A program made the position numbers and the translations under genes. A stretch of 64,000 nt of DNA. It comes from Aquimarina algiphila (lineage in GTDB: Bacteria; Bacteroidota; Bacteroidia; Flavobacteriales; Flavobacteriaceae). Under the pieces are notes generated by a model that had not been told where the DNA came from, searched no databases, and was given only the letters and a program-made list of their open reading frames with translations. Below are positions 17,017 to 25,967 of this stretch, one piece after another (positions within the stretch are counted from its first letter, which is position 1; every line of letters starts with the position of its first letter). The stretch is from contig NZ_VLNR01000001.1 in NCBI RefSeq assembly GCF_007489275.1, positions 108,501 through 172,500 of the forward strand. Reading direction: 5' to 3'.

Positions 17017-17501
17017 TATCTCAAGGATTTAGGGTAAATTGTTAATAGGGTTTTTCCTACAGGTAAATCTTTCCATTTATCGGTATCAAACTCTATAACC
17101 ACAACTCCTGCAGTAGGTAGATTATCTATTTGCTTACTTCCTAAAAAATTAGCTATTGAAGTAAACGCATGATTATGCCCAAATATCATCAAAGTTTTAA
17201 TCTCATCATCACAGCTATTGATAACGTCCATTACCATAGTACCATCAAAATCATAAAGATTTGGTTCTAAACTAAATACATCTTTAGATATATCCAAATG
17301 ACTAAGTATAATTTTTGCTGTACTATACGCCCTCTCTGCCGGACTACACAATATCTTATCTACAGTTTTTACTATGGTTTTCAGCTCTTTACCAACTAAA
17401 TCAGCATCACTCAAGCCTCTTTGATTAAGTGGTCTTTTGTCATCAGTAACATCAAACTCCCATGAAGATTTTGCATGTCTTATTATATATAAAGTTTTCA
17501 T
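17016..17501 (-). CDS. SixA-like phosphohistidine phosphatase
   Basis: A 161-residue histidine-phosphatase-fold protein with the catalytic RHG-type motif LYIIRHAKSSWE (RHAKS) at residues 4-15, SPAERAYSTA, and the second His in MIFGHNHAF. It resembles SixA, which dephosphorylates phosphohistidines on signalling proteins. Its one-base overlap with ppk1, an enzyme with a phosphohistidine intermediate, is suggestive but does not prove a functional link. Confidence 0.87.
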   Translation of the reverse strand: MKTLYIIRHAKSSWEFDVTDDKRPLNQRGLSDADLVGKELKTIVKTVDKILCSPAERAYSTAKIILSHLDISKDVFSLEPNLYDFDGTMVMDVINSCDDEIKTLMIFGHNHAFTSIANFLGSKQIDNLPTAGVVVIEFDTDKWKDLPVGKTLLTIYPKSLR

Positions 17502-17526
17502 GAACCAGATACTATTTTTGAAGAAA

Positions 17527-17534
17527 CAAAGTTA
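17527..17534 (-). promoter_or_regulatory. -7 box of the sixA-ppk1-ppx operon
   Basis: TAACTTTG on the minus strand matches TAnnTTTG, 25 bases upstream of the sixA ATG. No TTG at 19-21 base spacing. The rest of the gene-free stretch 17502-17879 is AT-rich; two TTTCCCT copies (17815-17821 and 17843-area) precede the OmpA gene at 17880, without a clear -7 box. Confidence 0.45.
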
Positions 17535-17879
17535 TTTTATACAAGTTTAAGCATAAGCTTTTACAAATCTTAGTATAAGAACACAAAAAATATTTTTTAT
17601 ACGAATATTAATAGGTAAGATTCTTTGTTTCAGAAATTATAAGAAAGAGTTATAAAAGAATTCTTTTATTCTGACATAATCGCTAAATTAATGAAAATGA
17701 ACGTAATATCTAACTGATTTTAATCGGTAAAAATAGTGTTTACATCGAAAACATGATTTTTTTCTTATAAATTCAAATGTTAAAATATAAATTTACATAC
17801 GGTTTTCCCTTAAATCAGAGTGTTTCCCTCCAAACATTATGTATACAGATTTATCATAATATGAATAGGGCTATTAAAA

Positions 17880-20090
17880 ATGAAAAAGGTGGAAAAAGTG
17901 ATTATTAAAAATAGAAACTATAATAAGTTTCAAAACGTATTCCTACTTATCGTCATATATTGTTTTAGTACTTCAATTATATATGGCCAGGTAGAGGTGC
18001 CTCTTAAAAAGCGTACTGAATTAACGCTTAAAGGGGATTTCAAATTTGTATCCAATACAATTTTAGGTAAAGTAAGTAATGATGACGGATCTGGTGTTTT
18101 TGATCCCAATAAAAGCTATAATAATGGTGGATTAAACAATCAATTCAAAATGGGATTTATCGATATCGATAATGATACATCTACTTTTAACTCTAGCAGT
18201 GCTGATCTTAATATCGAATCTGAATGTAATGCTATAAAACATGTAGGCTTGTATTGGACAGCGTCATATGCTGATGCCAATCGTGAACATGATATCACAT
18301 CAATCAAAATAAAATATCCAGGAGAAGAAACATACTCCACTATAACAAACGGAAAAATTATCCATGACTATTATAAGGATAAAGAATCTTTATTTCAACA
18401 ATATTCTTGTTATAAAGATATTACTTCGGATGTTTTAAATCTAAAAAACCCTCAAGGAACCTATACGGTTGCTAATATTCCAGCAACTACGACTGAAGTA
18501 AATGATGATCCAATCTTGGGCAATGGATTAGCTGGTGGATGGACGATGGTTGTTATTTATGAGGATAATGCTAAACCAAGAAAAAGATTCTATGTTTATG
18601 ATGGATTTGTAAATATTGACTCCAAAGCTAAACCCGTAGCCTTTTCTTTTAACAATTTTCAGACTATCCCAAATGGTGCTGTAAACGGAAAAATAGGTAT
18701 TATTTCTTATGAAGGAGATAAAGGAATTATTGGAGATCGTTTTCAGGCTATGTCTAATGAAACAGGCAAATACAAAAGTCTTGCAGATGGAACTAATCCA
18801 ATGAATAACTTTTTCAACGCAAATATCACTGAAAATGGAAAGAATGTAAAATCAAGAGTTCCTGCAAGTCAAAACACCTTAGGATACGATGCTGATTTAT
18901 TTAATATAAAGAATGTACGAAATAGTATCATTGGCAACAATCAAACTGAAGCAAAATTTAGATTATTAACCGATAACGATGGATATTCTGTTACCGCTGT
19001 AGCATTTAGTATAGAAATATATGAACCCGCTATACATATTGTTAAAAGGTCTAAGTATACTGCAAATGATACTTATATTCACCCAGAAGATGTTTTAGCT
19101 CCAAAACAAGAAATAACATACCATCTTACAATACACAACGATGGTAATGATGATGCAAAAAACACAATCATTAAAGACATTCTGCCTAAGAATGTAATAT
19201 TTTCTGAAAAGTCATTGGTATTACCTTCTAAAAAGATCAAGACAAAATTTGATGATGCAACTAGAACATTGAGTTTTAGTGTACCAAATAAAATGGTTAA
19301 AACTGATAGTGAACCGTTTAAAATAAGTTATAATGTTATTGTAGACACTGGGTGCGAATCTATCAATACTATAGATGACATCTTAGTTGTTGATCAGCCT
19401 ATAACTGCTGAATTTAATGGAACATTAAATGAAACAGTAAAGTACTCAAAGGGATATAACCATATCAACTCATGTAACTTACCAGACTTTTATCAGTTTA
19501 AGCTTGCTATAGATATTAGTGAATTAAACTGTCCTAATGCAAATCGTCTTGCTTCTATTCCTAAAAAGAAAATGAATAACCATTTTGCAGCGGTAATACC
19601 TGGCGAATCTGATAAAGTTGATAAATCTAACAATACTCAAAGTGGTGGTATAGCACCCGGTGATGTAGTGCCTTCAAAGACTACTCCGAAATCTCCATTA
19701 AAATCAGAAATAAAATTAACCAAGACGATAAATGACCTTATTGATCTAAATGAAATCTATTTTGATTTTGATAAGTGGAACATAACTCCACAGGCTGAAA
19801 AGGAGTTAGATAGAGTTGTTCAAATTATGAATGAGGACTACCCAGATATGGTTATTAAAATAGAAACACATTCTGATAGCCGAGGAGGTGAAAATTATAA
19901 TCTAACTCTTTCTCAAAAAAGAGCAGAATCAATTTACAATTATCTTCTAGGTAAAAACATTTCTAAAAACAGAATACTTTCCTATATAGGTTTTGGAGAA
20001 AGTCAACCTGTGAATGATTGTAAAGATGGTCAGGATTGTTCAGAAGATCAATATCAAAAGAACAGAAGATCTAGTTTTGTTATTATGTAA
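17880..20090 (+). CDS. OmpA-family surface protein with DUF11-like repeat
   Basis: A 736-residue envelope protein: N-terminal signal sequence (hydrophobic about residues 18-36), an adhesin-like beta domain (about 40-380, with KHVGLYWTASYAD and GGWTMVVIYED), a DUF11-like immunoglobulin-fold repeat (about 385-490, QEITYHLTIHNDGNDDAKNT), a linker, and a C-terminal OmpA peptidoglycan-binding domain (about 620-736, IYFDFDKWNITPQAEKELDR ... HSDSRGGENYNLTLSQKRAE). The OmpA domain would tie it to the wall beneath the outer membrane. The N-terminal codons encode a long charged stretch before the hydrophobic core, so a start further in is possible. Function unknown; surface adhesion is an inference. 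Confidence 0.8.
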   Translation: MKKVEKVIIKNRNYNKFQNVFLLIVIYCFSTSIIYGQVEVPLKKRTELTLKGDFKFVSNTILGKVSNDDGSGVFDPNKSYNNGGLNNQFKMGFIDIDNDTSTFNSSSADLNIESECNAIKHVGLYWTASYADANREHDITSIKIKYPGEETYSTITNGKIIHDYYKDKESLFQQYSCYKDITSDVLNLKNPQGTYTVANIPATTTEVNDDPILGNGLAGGWTMVVIYEDNAKPRKRFYVYDGFVNIDSKAKPVAFSFNNFQTIPNGAVNGKIGIISYEGDKGIIGDRFQAMSNETGKYKSLADGTNPMNNFFNANITENGKNVKSRVPASQNTLGYDADLFNIKNVRNSIIGNNQTEAKFRLLTDNDGYSVTAVAFSIEIYEPAIHIVKRSKYTANDTYIHPEDVLAPKQEITYHLTIHNDGNDDAKNTIIKDILPKNVIFSEKSLVLPSKKIKTKFDDATRTLSFSVPNKMVKTDSEPFKISYNVIVDTGCESINTIDDILVVDQPITAEFNGTLNETVKYSKGYNHINSCNLPDFYQFKLAIDISELNCPNANRLASIPKKKMNNHFAAVIPGESDKVDKSNNTQSGGIAPGDVVPSKTTPKSPLKSEIKLTKTINDLIDLNEIYFDFDKWNITPQAEKELDRVVQIMNEDYPDMVIKIETHSDSRGGENYNLTLSQKRAESIYNYLLGKNISKNRILSYIGFGESQPVNDCKDGQDCSEDQYQKNRRSSFVIM

Positions 20091-20103
20091 CTAGTTAACT
20101 AGT
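20090..20103. repeat. 14-base perfect palindrome between convergent genes
   Basis: ACTAGTTAACTAGT overlaps the last base of the OmpA-family gene's stop codon and precedes the pdxH stop. No T-run; function unknown. Confidence 0.4.
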
Positions 20104-20107
20104 ATTA

Positions 20108-20758
20108 TCAAGGAGACAGTCTTACTGTTTCCCAATCCTCATTTTTGATAAAAAATCTAATTCTATCATGTAATCGATTAGGTCTTCCTTGCCAAAACTC
20201 AAATTCTATAGGTTGTATGCGATATCCACCCCAAGATTCTGGCATAGGTATTTCTTTATTGTGATATTCGTCTTCTAAAGATTTAAGTTTTTTTTCTAGT
20301 TCAGTTCTTGATTCAATAATTTCGCTTTGATTAGAGGTCAAAGCTCCTATCTGGCTACCTCTGGGGCGAGAACGAAAATATTTTAAGCTAGCTTGTTTAT
20401 CTATTTTTTCTACTACCCCCTTAACAATCACTTGTCGCTCCAGGTTGGGCCAAAAAAAAGAAATACACACTTTGTTATTATATGCTATAGCCTTTCCCTT
20501 TTCAGAATTATAATTGGTATAAAACACAAACCCTTTATCGTCAAAATGTTTTAACAAGACAATTCTTGCTTTTGGAAAACCATCAGAACCTGTAGTTGTA
20601 ATTGTCATAGCATTCGTCTCTTCCACTCCACCCTTTTCTTCAACTTCTTTGAACCACTGAGAAAAGAGTAAAATAGGAGTTTCCGGAAGATCACTTTCTT
20701 CTAAAAAACTCTTCTCATAAGATTTTCTATATGCTGTCAGATCTCTATTCATAATCAA
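20108..20758 (-). CDS. pdxH: pyridoxamine 5'-phosphate oxidase
   Basis: FMN enzyme that oxidises pyridoxine or pyridoxamine 5'-phosphate to PLP. 216 residues, with family hallmarks RIVLLKHFDDKGFVFYTNYNSEKG, FWPNLERQVIVKG, SRPRGSQIGA and the C-terminal EFWQGRPNRLHDR. Met3 (20752) is an equally good start. It stands alone, convergent with the OmpA-family gene. Confidence 0.95.
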   Translation of the reverse strand: MIMNRDLTAYRKSYEKSFLEESDLPETPILLFSQWFKEVEEKGGVEETNAMTITTTGSDGFPKARIVLLKHFDDKGFVFYTNYNSEKGKAIAYNNKVCISFFWPNLERQVIVKGVVEKIDKQASLKYFRSRPRGSQIGALTSNQSEIIESRTELEKKLKSLEDEYHNKEIPMPESWGGYRIQPIEFEFWQGRPNRLHDRIRFFIKNEDWETVRLSP

Positions 20759-20842
20759 AAATATAGTGCAATTTACTTATTTTAAAAAATAGAAAGTAAT
20801 AAACGAACTAACAATTTTTGCCTAAAGTTGATAACTGTAAAA

Positions 20843-21748
20843 TCAAAATTCAAAGACTTTACCATCATCTGCTATTTTAACATCTTGAAACACAGTTTTT
20901 GCCTCATCTCTAAACAACTCAATATTATCATATCTTGTAGAATAGTGTCCTAATATTAGAGTTCCAACATTTGCCTTCTTAGCAATACTTGCTGCTTCTA
21001 TTGCAGAACTATGCCCTGTCTTGGCACATAAATGTTTATGGCTTTCTAAAAATGTAGATTCATGATACAGCACAGAAACATCTTTAATTAAGGGGATTTT
21101 TGCTTCATCATATTTTGTATCACTACAAAACGCATAACTTTTTGCTGGTTTTGGATCTTTAGTGAGTTCATTATTTGAAATTACTGTTCCGTCATCCAAA
21201 ACTACATCTTTTCCTTTTTTTATAGATCTATAATATGCTTTATCAATATCATAGTTTAACACCTTATCAATCAATAATGTTCTATCACCTGATTTTTCAC
21301 GAAACAAAAAGCCATTACAATATACTCTATGTTGCAAGGGTATGGTCGTTACGACTACCTTTTCATCTTCAAAAACTATTTCTGACTCTGTATTAGTCAA
21401 TTCATGAAAATGCAACGGATAATCTGTCCAGGAATTTGAAAGTTTCAATTGAAGCGTAATTGCTTCTTTAATCCCTTTAGGACCGTGAATATGCAACGGT
21501 ATATCTCTATTTAGTAGTCTAAATGTAGACACCAAACCAATCAAACCAAAGAAATGGTCACCATGAAGATGCGAAATAAAAATATGTTTAATTCTTGAAA
21601 ATTTGATTTTATTTCGTCTTAATTCTACTTGGGTGCCTTCTCCACAATCAATTAAAAAAATATGATTATTTATTTCTAAAACTTGTGATGTTGGATTCGT
21701 AAAAGTTCTTGGAGTCGCTGAATAGCATCCTAAAATCGTAATTTTCAA
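20843..21748 (-). CDS. rnz: ribonuclease Z
   Basis: A 301-residue metallo-beta-lactamase-fold tRNA 3' endonuclease. The zinc motif HLHGDHFFG and downstream ligands (HRVYCNGF, FCSDTKYD, HSSAIEA with the AKTGHSS exosite-side His, LGHYSTRY) are present. Length is typical for short RNase Z. The small STAS-like protein frequently found beside rnz in Flavobacteriia is also nearby (22322). Confidence 0.95.
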   Translation of the reverse strand: MKITILGCYSATPRTFTNPTSQVLEINNHIFLIDCGEGTQVELRRNKIKFSRIKHIFISHLHGDHFFGLIGLVSTFRLLNRDIPLHIHGPKGIKEAITLQLKLSNSWTDYPLHFHELTNTESEIVFEDEKVVVTTIPLQHRVYCNGFLFREKSGDRTLLIDKVLNYDIDKAYYRSIKKGKDVVLDDGTVISNNELTKDPKPAKSYAFCSDTKYDEAKIPLIKDVSVLYHESTFLESHKHLCAKTGHSSAIEAASIAKKANVGTLILGHYSTRYDNIELFRDEAKTVFQDVKIADDGKVFEF

Positions 21749-21810
21749 AATTATCTTTCCTCTTTATTAAATAGGCTGTGAATATAATTCAATCTTAATT
21801 ATAAATCAAT

Positions 21811-22269
21811 CTAATGCCCAAAAGAATCGAATGAAGTTAATAAAGATATATAACCTTGTACATCCAAATCACTTCTATATCCTGTAGCACCAAGAACAAC
21901 TCCTTCTTTATTAAGGATTAAAATCGCTGGAAACTGCTTCTTTTTATTATAGCGCTTTGCTAATTCTTTATTTTTATTTTTTTGCTCTTGTGAGATTTTG
22001 TTCTTTTTTCGCCTTGGAAAATCAGCTCTTAACCAAACATACTTTTGATGAGTGAAAGCTGCAAATTCTTCACTAGATAATAGGTTTCTTTCTAGCTTGA
22101 TACAGGGAGGACACCAATCAGATCCAGTAAAAAACAATACAATTTTTTGGTCTTTTTCTTTGGCTAAAGCTAGCGCTTCATCCAAATCATATTTCCAATC
22201 CTGAGCTTTAAGATTCTGAGAAAAAAGCATAACAAATGCTACTAATAAAATTGGGGCTAATCTTTTCAT
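21811..22269 (-). CDS. periplasmic thioredoxin-like protein
   Basis: A 152-residue protein with signal peptide (1-22, ending LKAQ) and a thioredoxin fold with active site DWCPPC (WCPPC, Cys about 54 and 57), followed by a lysine-rich insert (about 88-112). The CPPC dithiol and the context DEALALAKEKDQKIVLFFTG match the thioredoxin_7/DsbD-gamma-like family, which reduce or shuffle disulfides in the periplasm. It lies between rnz and the STAS-like gene. Confidence 0.85.
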   Translation of the reverse strand: MKRLAPILLVAFVMLFSQNLKAQDWKYDLDEALALAKEKDQKIVLFFTGSDWCPPCIKLERNLLSSEEFAAFTHQKYVWLRADFPRRKKNKISQEQKNKNKELAKRYNKKKQFPAILILNKEGVVLGATGYRSDLDVQGYISLLTSFDSFGH

Positions 22270-22321
22270 AATGTATGAGACGAAAATTAATATAAGAAAT
22301 TACAAAAAAATATTAGTTTTC

Positions 22322-22654
22322 TCAAAAACCAAGATCTCTTTCTATTTCTTCCATTTCTACCAAATCATACGCTTCCTGTAAAGTAGGTACAATTGTTATT
22401 TCAGCAGGGGCTTCATCATATGAAACCTTATTTGTAACAATCACAAAAGAGTGATTAGCTGATTTGTGAGTATTAGAAATTCTTAAAAACTCATTTAAAT
22501 CACTTACTGAAATTTTTGCTAATGAAAATAAATTAACGATAATATTATCGTTTTTAAGCGTATCATACTTGCTCTCCATTCCATTAACAAATTCAACGAT
22601 TGTGGTTTTTTCTTGTGTTATTATAGTCGTAGAACCTTCCTTATTAAAAATCAT
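22322..22654 (-). CDS. small STAS-like protein
   Basis: A 110-residue cytoplasmic protein with an alternating beta/alpha pattern (TTIVEFVNGMESKYDTLKND, NIIVNLFSLAKISVSDLNEF, NHSFVIVTNK, LQEAYDLVEMEEIERDLGF), compatible with a STAS-like fold. Similar small proteins are often mislabelled 'ribonuclease Z' because they adjoin rnz. No catalytic residues are apparent. It begins 3 bases after the pyrB stop, so it is coupled to the pyr genes. Confidence 0.7.
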   Translation of the reverse strand: MIFNKEGSTTIITQEKTTIVEFVNGMESKYDTLKNDNIIVNLFSLAKISVSDLNEFLRISNTHKSANHSFVIVTNKVSYDEAPAEITIVPTLQEAYDLVEMEEIERDLGF

Positions 22655-22657
22655 AAA

Positions 22658-23587
22658 TTACCGTTTAATTTTTGAAGCTAAAAGATATATTACTGCCATC
22701 CTCACTGCTACCCCATTTTGTACCTGATCTAATATAATGGCTTGATTAGAATCAGCAACATCACTCGTGATTTCTACTCCACGGTTGATAGGTCCTGGGT
22801 GCATTATTACAATGTCCTTATTAAGACTATCCAATACTTTTTTATTGACCCCAAATTGTTGAGTATATTCTCTTGTTGAAGGGAAGTAACTAATTTCCAT
22901 TCGTTCATTTTGCACGCGTAGCATATTAGCCACATCGCACCATTCTAACGCTTTCTTGAGATTAGTTTCTACCCCCACACCTAATCTATCTATATATTTA
23001 GGAATTAAAGTTTTAGGTCCGCAGACTTTTACTTCTGCCCCTTGTAATTTTAATGCAAAAATATTAGATAACGCTACTCTTGAGTGTAAAATATCTCCTA
23101 CAATTACTATCTTTTTACCGCCTACACCCCCTAATCGTTCGCGTATTGAATATGAATCCAGCAAAGCTTGTGTTGGGTGTTCATGTGCTCCATCTCCAGC
23201 ATTTACGATACTAGCTCCAACATGTTTTGATAAAAAAACTCCTGCCCCCGGATTTGGGTGACGCATGACCACCATATCTACTTTCATAGACAGGATATTA
23301 TTTACCGTATCAATAAGCGTTTCTCCTTTTTTAACAGAAGAAGAAGCCGCAGAAAAATTAATTACATCTGCAGAAAGCCGTTTTTCTGCTAGTTCAAAAG
23401 ATAATCTTGTTCGTGTGCTATTCTCAAAAAAAAGATTAGCTATTGTGATATCTCTAAGCGAAGGAACTTTTTTAATTGGTCGATTAATCACTTCTTTGAA
23501 ATGATCGGCTGTCTCAAAGATAAGCTTAATATCATCTTTGTTTAGATATTTGATTCCTAGTAAGTGATTTACACTTAATTCGCTCAT
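22658..23587 (-). CDS. pyrB: aspartate carbamoyltransferase catalytic subunit
   Basis: A 309-residue ATCase that condenses carbamoyl phosphate and aspartate in pyrimidine synthesis. The carbamoyl-phosphate motif FENSTRTRLSFE (STRTR), the HPNPG segment and the C-terminal HPGPINRGVE are intact. A regulatory pyrI is not present, consistent with the pyrR-pyrB arrangement: pyrR lies 46 bases upstream on the same strand. Confidence 0.95.
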   Translation of the reverse strand: MSELSVNHLLGIKYLNKDDIKLIFETADHFKEVINRPIKKVPSLRDITIANLFFENSTRTRLSFELAEKRLSADVINFSAASSSVKKGETLIDTVNNILSMKVDMVVMRHPNPGAGVFLSKHVGASIVNAGDGAHEHPTQALLDSYSIRERLGGVGGKKIVIVGDILHSRVALSNIFALKLQGAEVKVCGPKTLIPKYIDRLGVGVETNLKKALEWCDVANMLRVQNERMEISYFPSTREYTQQFGVNKKVLDSLNKDIVIMHPGPINRGVEITSDVADSNQAIILDQVQNGVAVRMAVIYLLASKIKR

Positions 23588-23633
23588 TTTCTATTTTAAT
23601 TTATAATTTTAGTCTATTGACAAAAAGAACCTA

Positions 23634-24170
23634 TTAACCAACAAGATACACAGCATCTTCTCCTTCATTTTCCACCCAATGTACTTTTACTTTCTCCTGA
23701 TTAATTGCATCAACTTGCCTACCTCTATAATTTGGTTGTATTGGTAAATGTCTACTAAAGCGTCTATCAATCAGTGTTAATAATTCAATCTCCTGTGGTC
23801 TTCCAAAAGATTGCATCGCTGTTAAAGCTGCTCTAATACTTCGTCCTGTATACAGTACATCATCTATAAATACAACACGTTTGTCCTCAACCACAAAATC
23901 AATATTAGTCTTATTAGCTTCCAAAGGTTTTTCTCCTCTTCTAAAATCGTCTCTATAAAATGTAATATCAAGGTATCCTAGCTTTACACTAGTTAACTTA
24001 TAATCTTCTTCTAAAATCCTTTTAATTCTATCTGCTAAAAATATTCCTCTAGGCTGAACACCAATCAAAACCGTATGCTCAAAATGTGTATGATTTTCGA
24101 TTAATTGACAAGCCAAACGGTGCAGAATTATATCGATCTCTTTTGCACTAAGTAGTAATTTTTGACTCAT
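23634..24170 (-). CDS. pyrR: bifunctional pyr regulator/uracil phosphoribosyltransferase PyrR
   Basis: A 178-residue type I phosphoribosyltransferase from the ATG at 24170 (MSQKLLLSAKEIDIILHRLA). The longer in-frame extension to 24230 covers the promoter and is not conserved in character. The PRPP loop VVFIDDVLYTGRSIRAAL is intact. In Gram-positives PyrR binds an mRNA attenuator; here the promoter at 24196-24225 leaves only about 20 bases of leader, so regulation by attenuation ahead of pyrR is unlikely. Confidence 0.93.
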   Translation of the reverse strand: MSQKLLLSAKEIDIILHRLACQLIENHTHFEHTVLIGVQPRGIFLADRIKRILEEDYKLTSVKLGYLDITFYRDDFRRGEKPLEANKTNIDFVVEDKRVVFIDDVLYTGRSIRAALTAMQSFGRPQEIELLTLIDRRFSRHLPIQPNYRGRQVDAINQEKVKVHWVENEGEDAVYLVG

Positions 24171-24195
24171 AATCTCCAAATGGATATTTGGAATA

Positions 24196-24225
24196 CAAAA
24201 GTAGTGAAATTTTAGAATAATACAA
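24196..24225 (-). promoter_or_regulatory. pyrR-pyrB promoter (-33 and -7 boxes)
   Basis: Minus strand: TTG (24225-24223), 19-base spacer, TACTTTTG (24203-24196). This is the best consensus Bacteroidetes promoter in the window. Transcription would start near 24190, about 20 bases before the pyrR ATG. Confidence 0.7.
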
Positions 24226-24337
24226 TCCAATTTCTAAATAACATACCCCAAACAATCACAATCAAAAGGCATGTTTATACCAATTAGAAACTAAAAATTA
24301 TAAATAAATAATCAGAAGATTTTAATGAAGACATAAA

Positions 24338-24375
24338 AAAGGGTATTTTATTGAATATAAAATACCCTTTTTTAT
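24338..24375. terminator. bidirectional intrinsic terminator
   Basis: AAAAAAGGGTATTTTAT and ATAAAATACCCTTTTTT flank a TGAAT loop: a long perfect stem with T-runs on both sides. It ends the 24395-24793 gene on the minus strand. Confidence 0.85.
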
Positions 24376-24394
24376 AGATTGTACTATCCCAATA

Positions 24395-24793
24395 TTATTT
24401 TTCTAATAATAGAACAAATGAATTATCAGATATTGGAGAAACGCTATATTCTTTTACATTATTAAAGGCCTCAAGATACTTTTCTGCTTCTGCAAATGCA
24501 GTTTCCAGAGGACTCAATTCAGTAGCTTCCTTAACTACAATAGTCTTAGATATAAACCCTCCATCAGTATATTCTATAGTTATTTTCCATTTCTTAACAG
24601 AATGAAAACTTGTAACTTTAGAAATCTTTTCTATTTTTTTAGTTTTTGGCTCATTACGAGACTTCTTTTCTTCTACACGTTCTATCTCTTTGTCATTTGT
24701 TAAAACAGACAAGATATTAGTTTCTTTAGCATTCGCCTGAATGGTTATTAAAAAACTCAAGATTACTACTATTTTTCTTTTAATACTTTTCAT
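24395..24793 (-). CDS. secreted protein of unknown function
   Basis: A protein of 132 residues from the MKSIKRKIVV start (an in-frame ATG 12 bases upstream at 24805 is possible). Signal peptide about residues 1-23, ending QANA before KETN. The mature part has a charged, Lys/Glu-rich segment, then a beta/alpha region (WKITIEYTDGGFISKTIVVKE ... SPLETAFAEAEKYLEAF). No family recognised. A regulatory element similar to that of the small peptide gene at 5892 lies about 70 bases upstream. Confidence 0.65.
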   Translation of the reverse strand: MKSIKRKIVVILSFLITIQANAKETNILSVLTNDKEIERVEEKKSRNEPKTKKIEKISKVTSFHSVKKWKITIEYTDGGFISKTIVVKEATELSPLETAFAEAEKYLEAFNNVKEYSVSPISDNSFVLLLEK

Positions 24794-24805
24794 TTTAAAA
24801 AACAA

Positions 24806-25126
24806 TTAAGATTCTTTTGCAATGCAAATATCAAGAGGTTTTTCTTCCAAAATCAGGCTAATACTAGTGAAAATCACCCCCCCTTTTTCAGTGGGTATTT
24901 ACCATCTATCAAAAGTCAATTAAAAATAAAGGAGGACTTAAGAAGTTTAACCAAAAAACAATAACATAAATTAAAAACTTATGGGTTATAGCAATTACAG
25001 TATGTACGGAGGAAAGAGTGAAAGGAAAAGATTCAAATTTTAAACATGTTCACCCTTAACAAAAGCCACTGTAAACGGGTAGGTTTAAAAAAAATTGCAC
25101 TGATTTTTAGTACCAATGACTTATTA
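24806..25126 (-). promoter_or_regulatory. gene-free region with element shared with the 5.65-kb site
   Basis: No gene is supported in these 321 bases. On the minus strand at 24895-24866, CCCACTGAAAAAGGGGGGGTGATTTTCACT closely resembles CCCCTGAATATAGGGGTAATTTTCACT at 5634-5660. Both read towards the downstream gene. A 20-codon ATG frame at 24981-25043 (+) was considered and not accepted. Confidence 0.45.
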
Positions 25127-25918
25127 TTATTTTATAAAATATTCATTCCCACTTCTATCAATATATCCCCGCTTTCCGTTTTGTAATTCAAAATAAGCCA
25201 AATTATATTCAAAAATATCTAAACGAGAATACTTGATTACAGTAACGCCATGATAACCATAAAAGCCATCTTTTTTCACTCTAATCTTAGAGCTTCTATC
25301 TATAAAAACAGTATCATAAAAACGTATTGGTCGTGCCGTAAGATTATATAGATCTTGGATTATAAATTTTTTATTTTTTTCTATGATAAACACTGGCGAA
25401 ACATATGCACCTGAAGGGCAATCATACGTAGTTAATGATCTCCTAGAGTTCAAGAAATATACGTCATCTGCCTTTTCTTTTGAAATAACGGTTACTACAA
25501 CAGGCTGAGGGTCATCCTTATACTTTGCATTTCCGTCATCAATGTACTTTGCAAATACACGAAACTCTCCTTCTTCCTCTTCAATATAATATTGATTCGA
25601 AGATGTTGGCATACAAGGAATAGCCGAACACACTACATTGGATATGTCTATTTCTTTTAATTCTGAATCTAAAAAAGAAACATTTCCTTTGCTATCTAAT
25701 ATTTGTACAAAATCATTACACACTATAGAAACATAAACTAGTGAGTCATATAGTTTCTTTTTCTTATGTTCACTTATAATATAAAAAACACTATCAACCA
25801 CACGTCTATACACCTTAAAATTATGTTGAGATATCACCAAAATATCTTGTTCTTGGCCGCATAAACCATTAATCCCTATAGTAAATACCATTAAGAGTAT
25901 GAACACTTTTTTTTTCAT
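25127..25918 (-). CDS. secreted protein of unknown function
   Basis: A 263-residue protein with a signal peptide (1-21, ending NGLCGQ; a weak lipobox-like LCGQ is not typical). The C-terminus LQNGKRGYIDRSGNEYFIK resembles a WG-type repeat unit (GYID..G), so the protein may be a divergent member of that beta-repeat group. The central part is beta-rich with no recognisable catalytic motif. It has an upstream element at 25968-25987 in common with the 5.65-kb site. Confidence 0.65.
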   Translation of the reverse strand: MKKKVFILLMVFTIGINGLCGQEQDILVISQHNFKVYRRVVDSVFYIISEHKKKKLYDSLVYVSIVCNDFVQILDSKGNVSFLDSELKEIDISNVVCSAIPCMPTSSNQYYIEEEEGEFRVFAKYIDDGNAKYKDDPQPVVVTVISKEKADDVYFLNSRRSLTTYDCPSGAYVSPVFIIEKNKKFIIQDLYNLTARPIRFYDTVFIDRSSKIRVKKDGFYGYHGVTVIKYSRLDIFEYNLAYFELQNGKRGYIDRSGNEYFIK

Positions 25919-25967
25919 AATTGAATTGCTTTGATGCTAAATTCTATATTATGAATCACAATTATTT

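Noticed and set aside
17813..17850. TTTCCCT direct repeats before the OmpA-family gene as a copy of the 5.65-kb element
   Set aside because: Shares only the C-run; the TGAA and ATTTTCAC parts are absent.
22956..23504. Two plus-strand frames opposite pyrB
   Set aside because: Shadow frames of an intact conserved gene.
24171..24230. Longer N-terminus for pyrR
   Set aside because: The extension is the translation of the consensus promoter; PyrR homologues begin at the ATG at 24170.
24981..25043. 20-codon ATG frame (MGYSNYSMYGGKSERKRFKF) in the gap before the 24.4-kb gene
   Set aside because: No promoter box, no conserved leader and no way to support coding by eye; short frames of this size are expected by chance.
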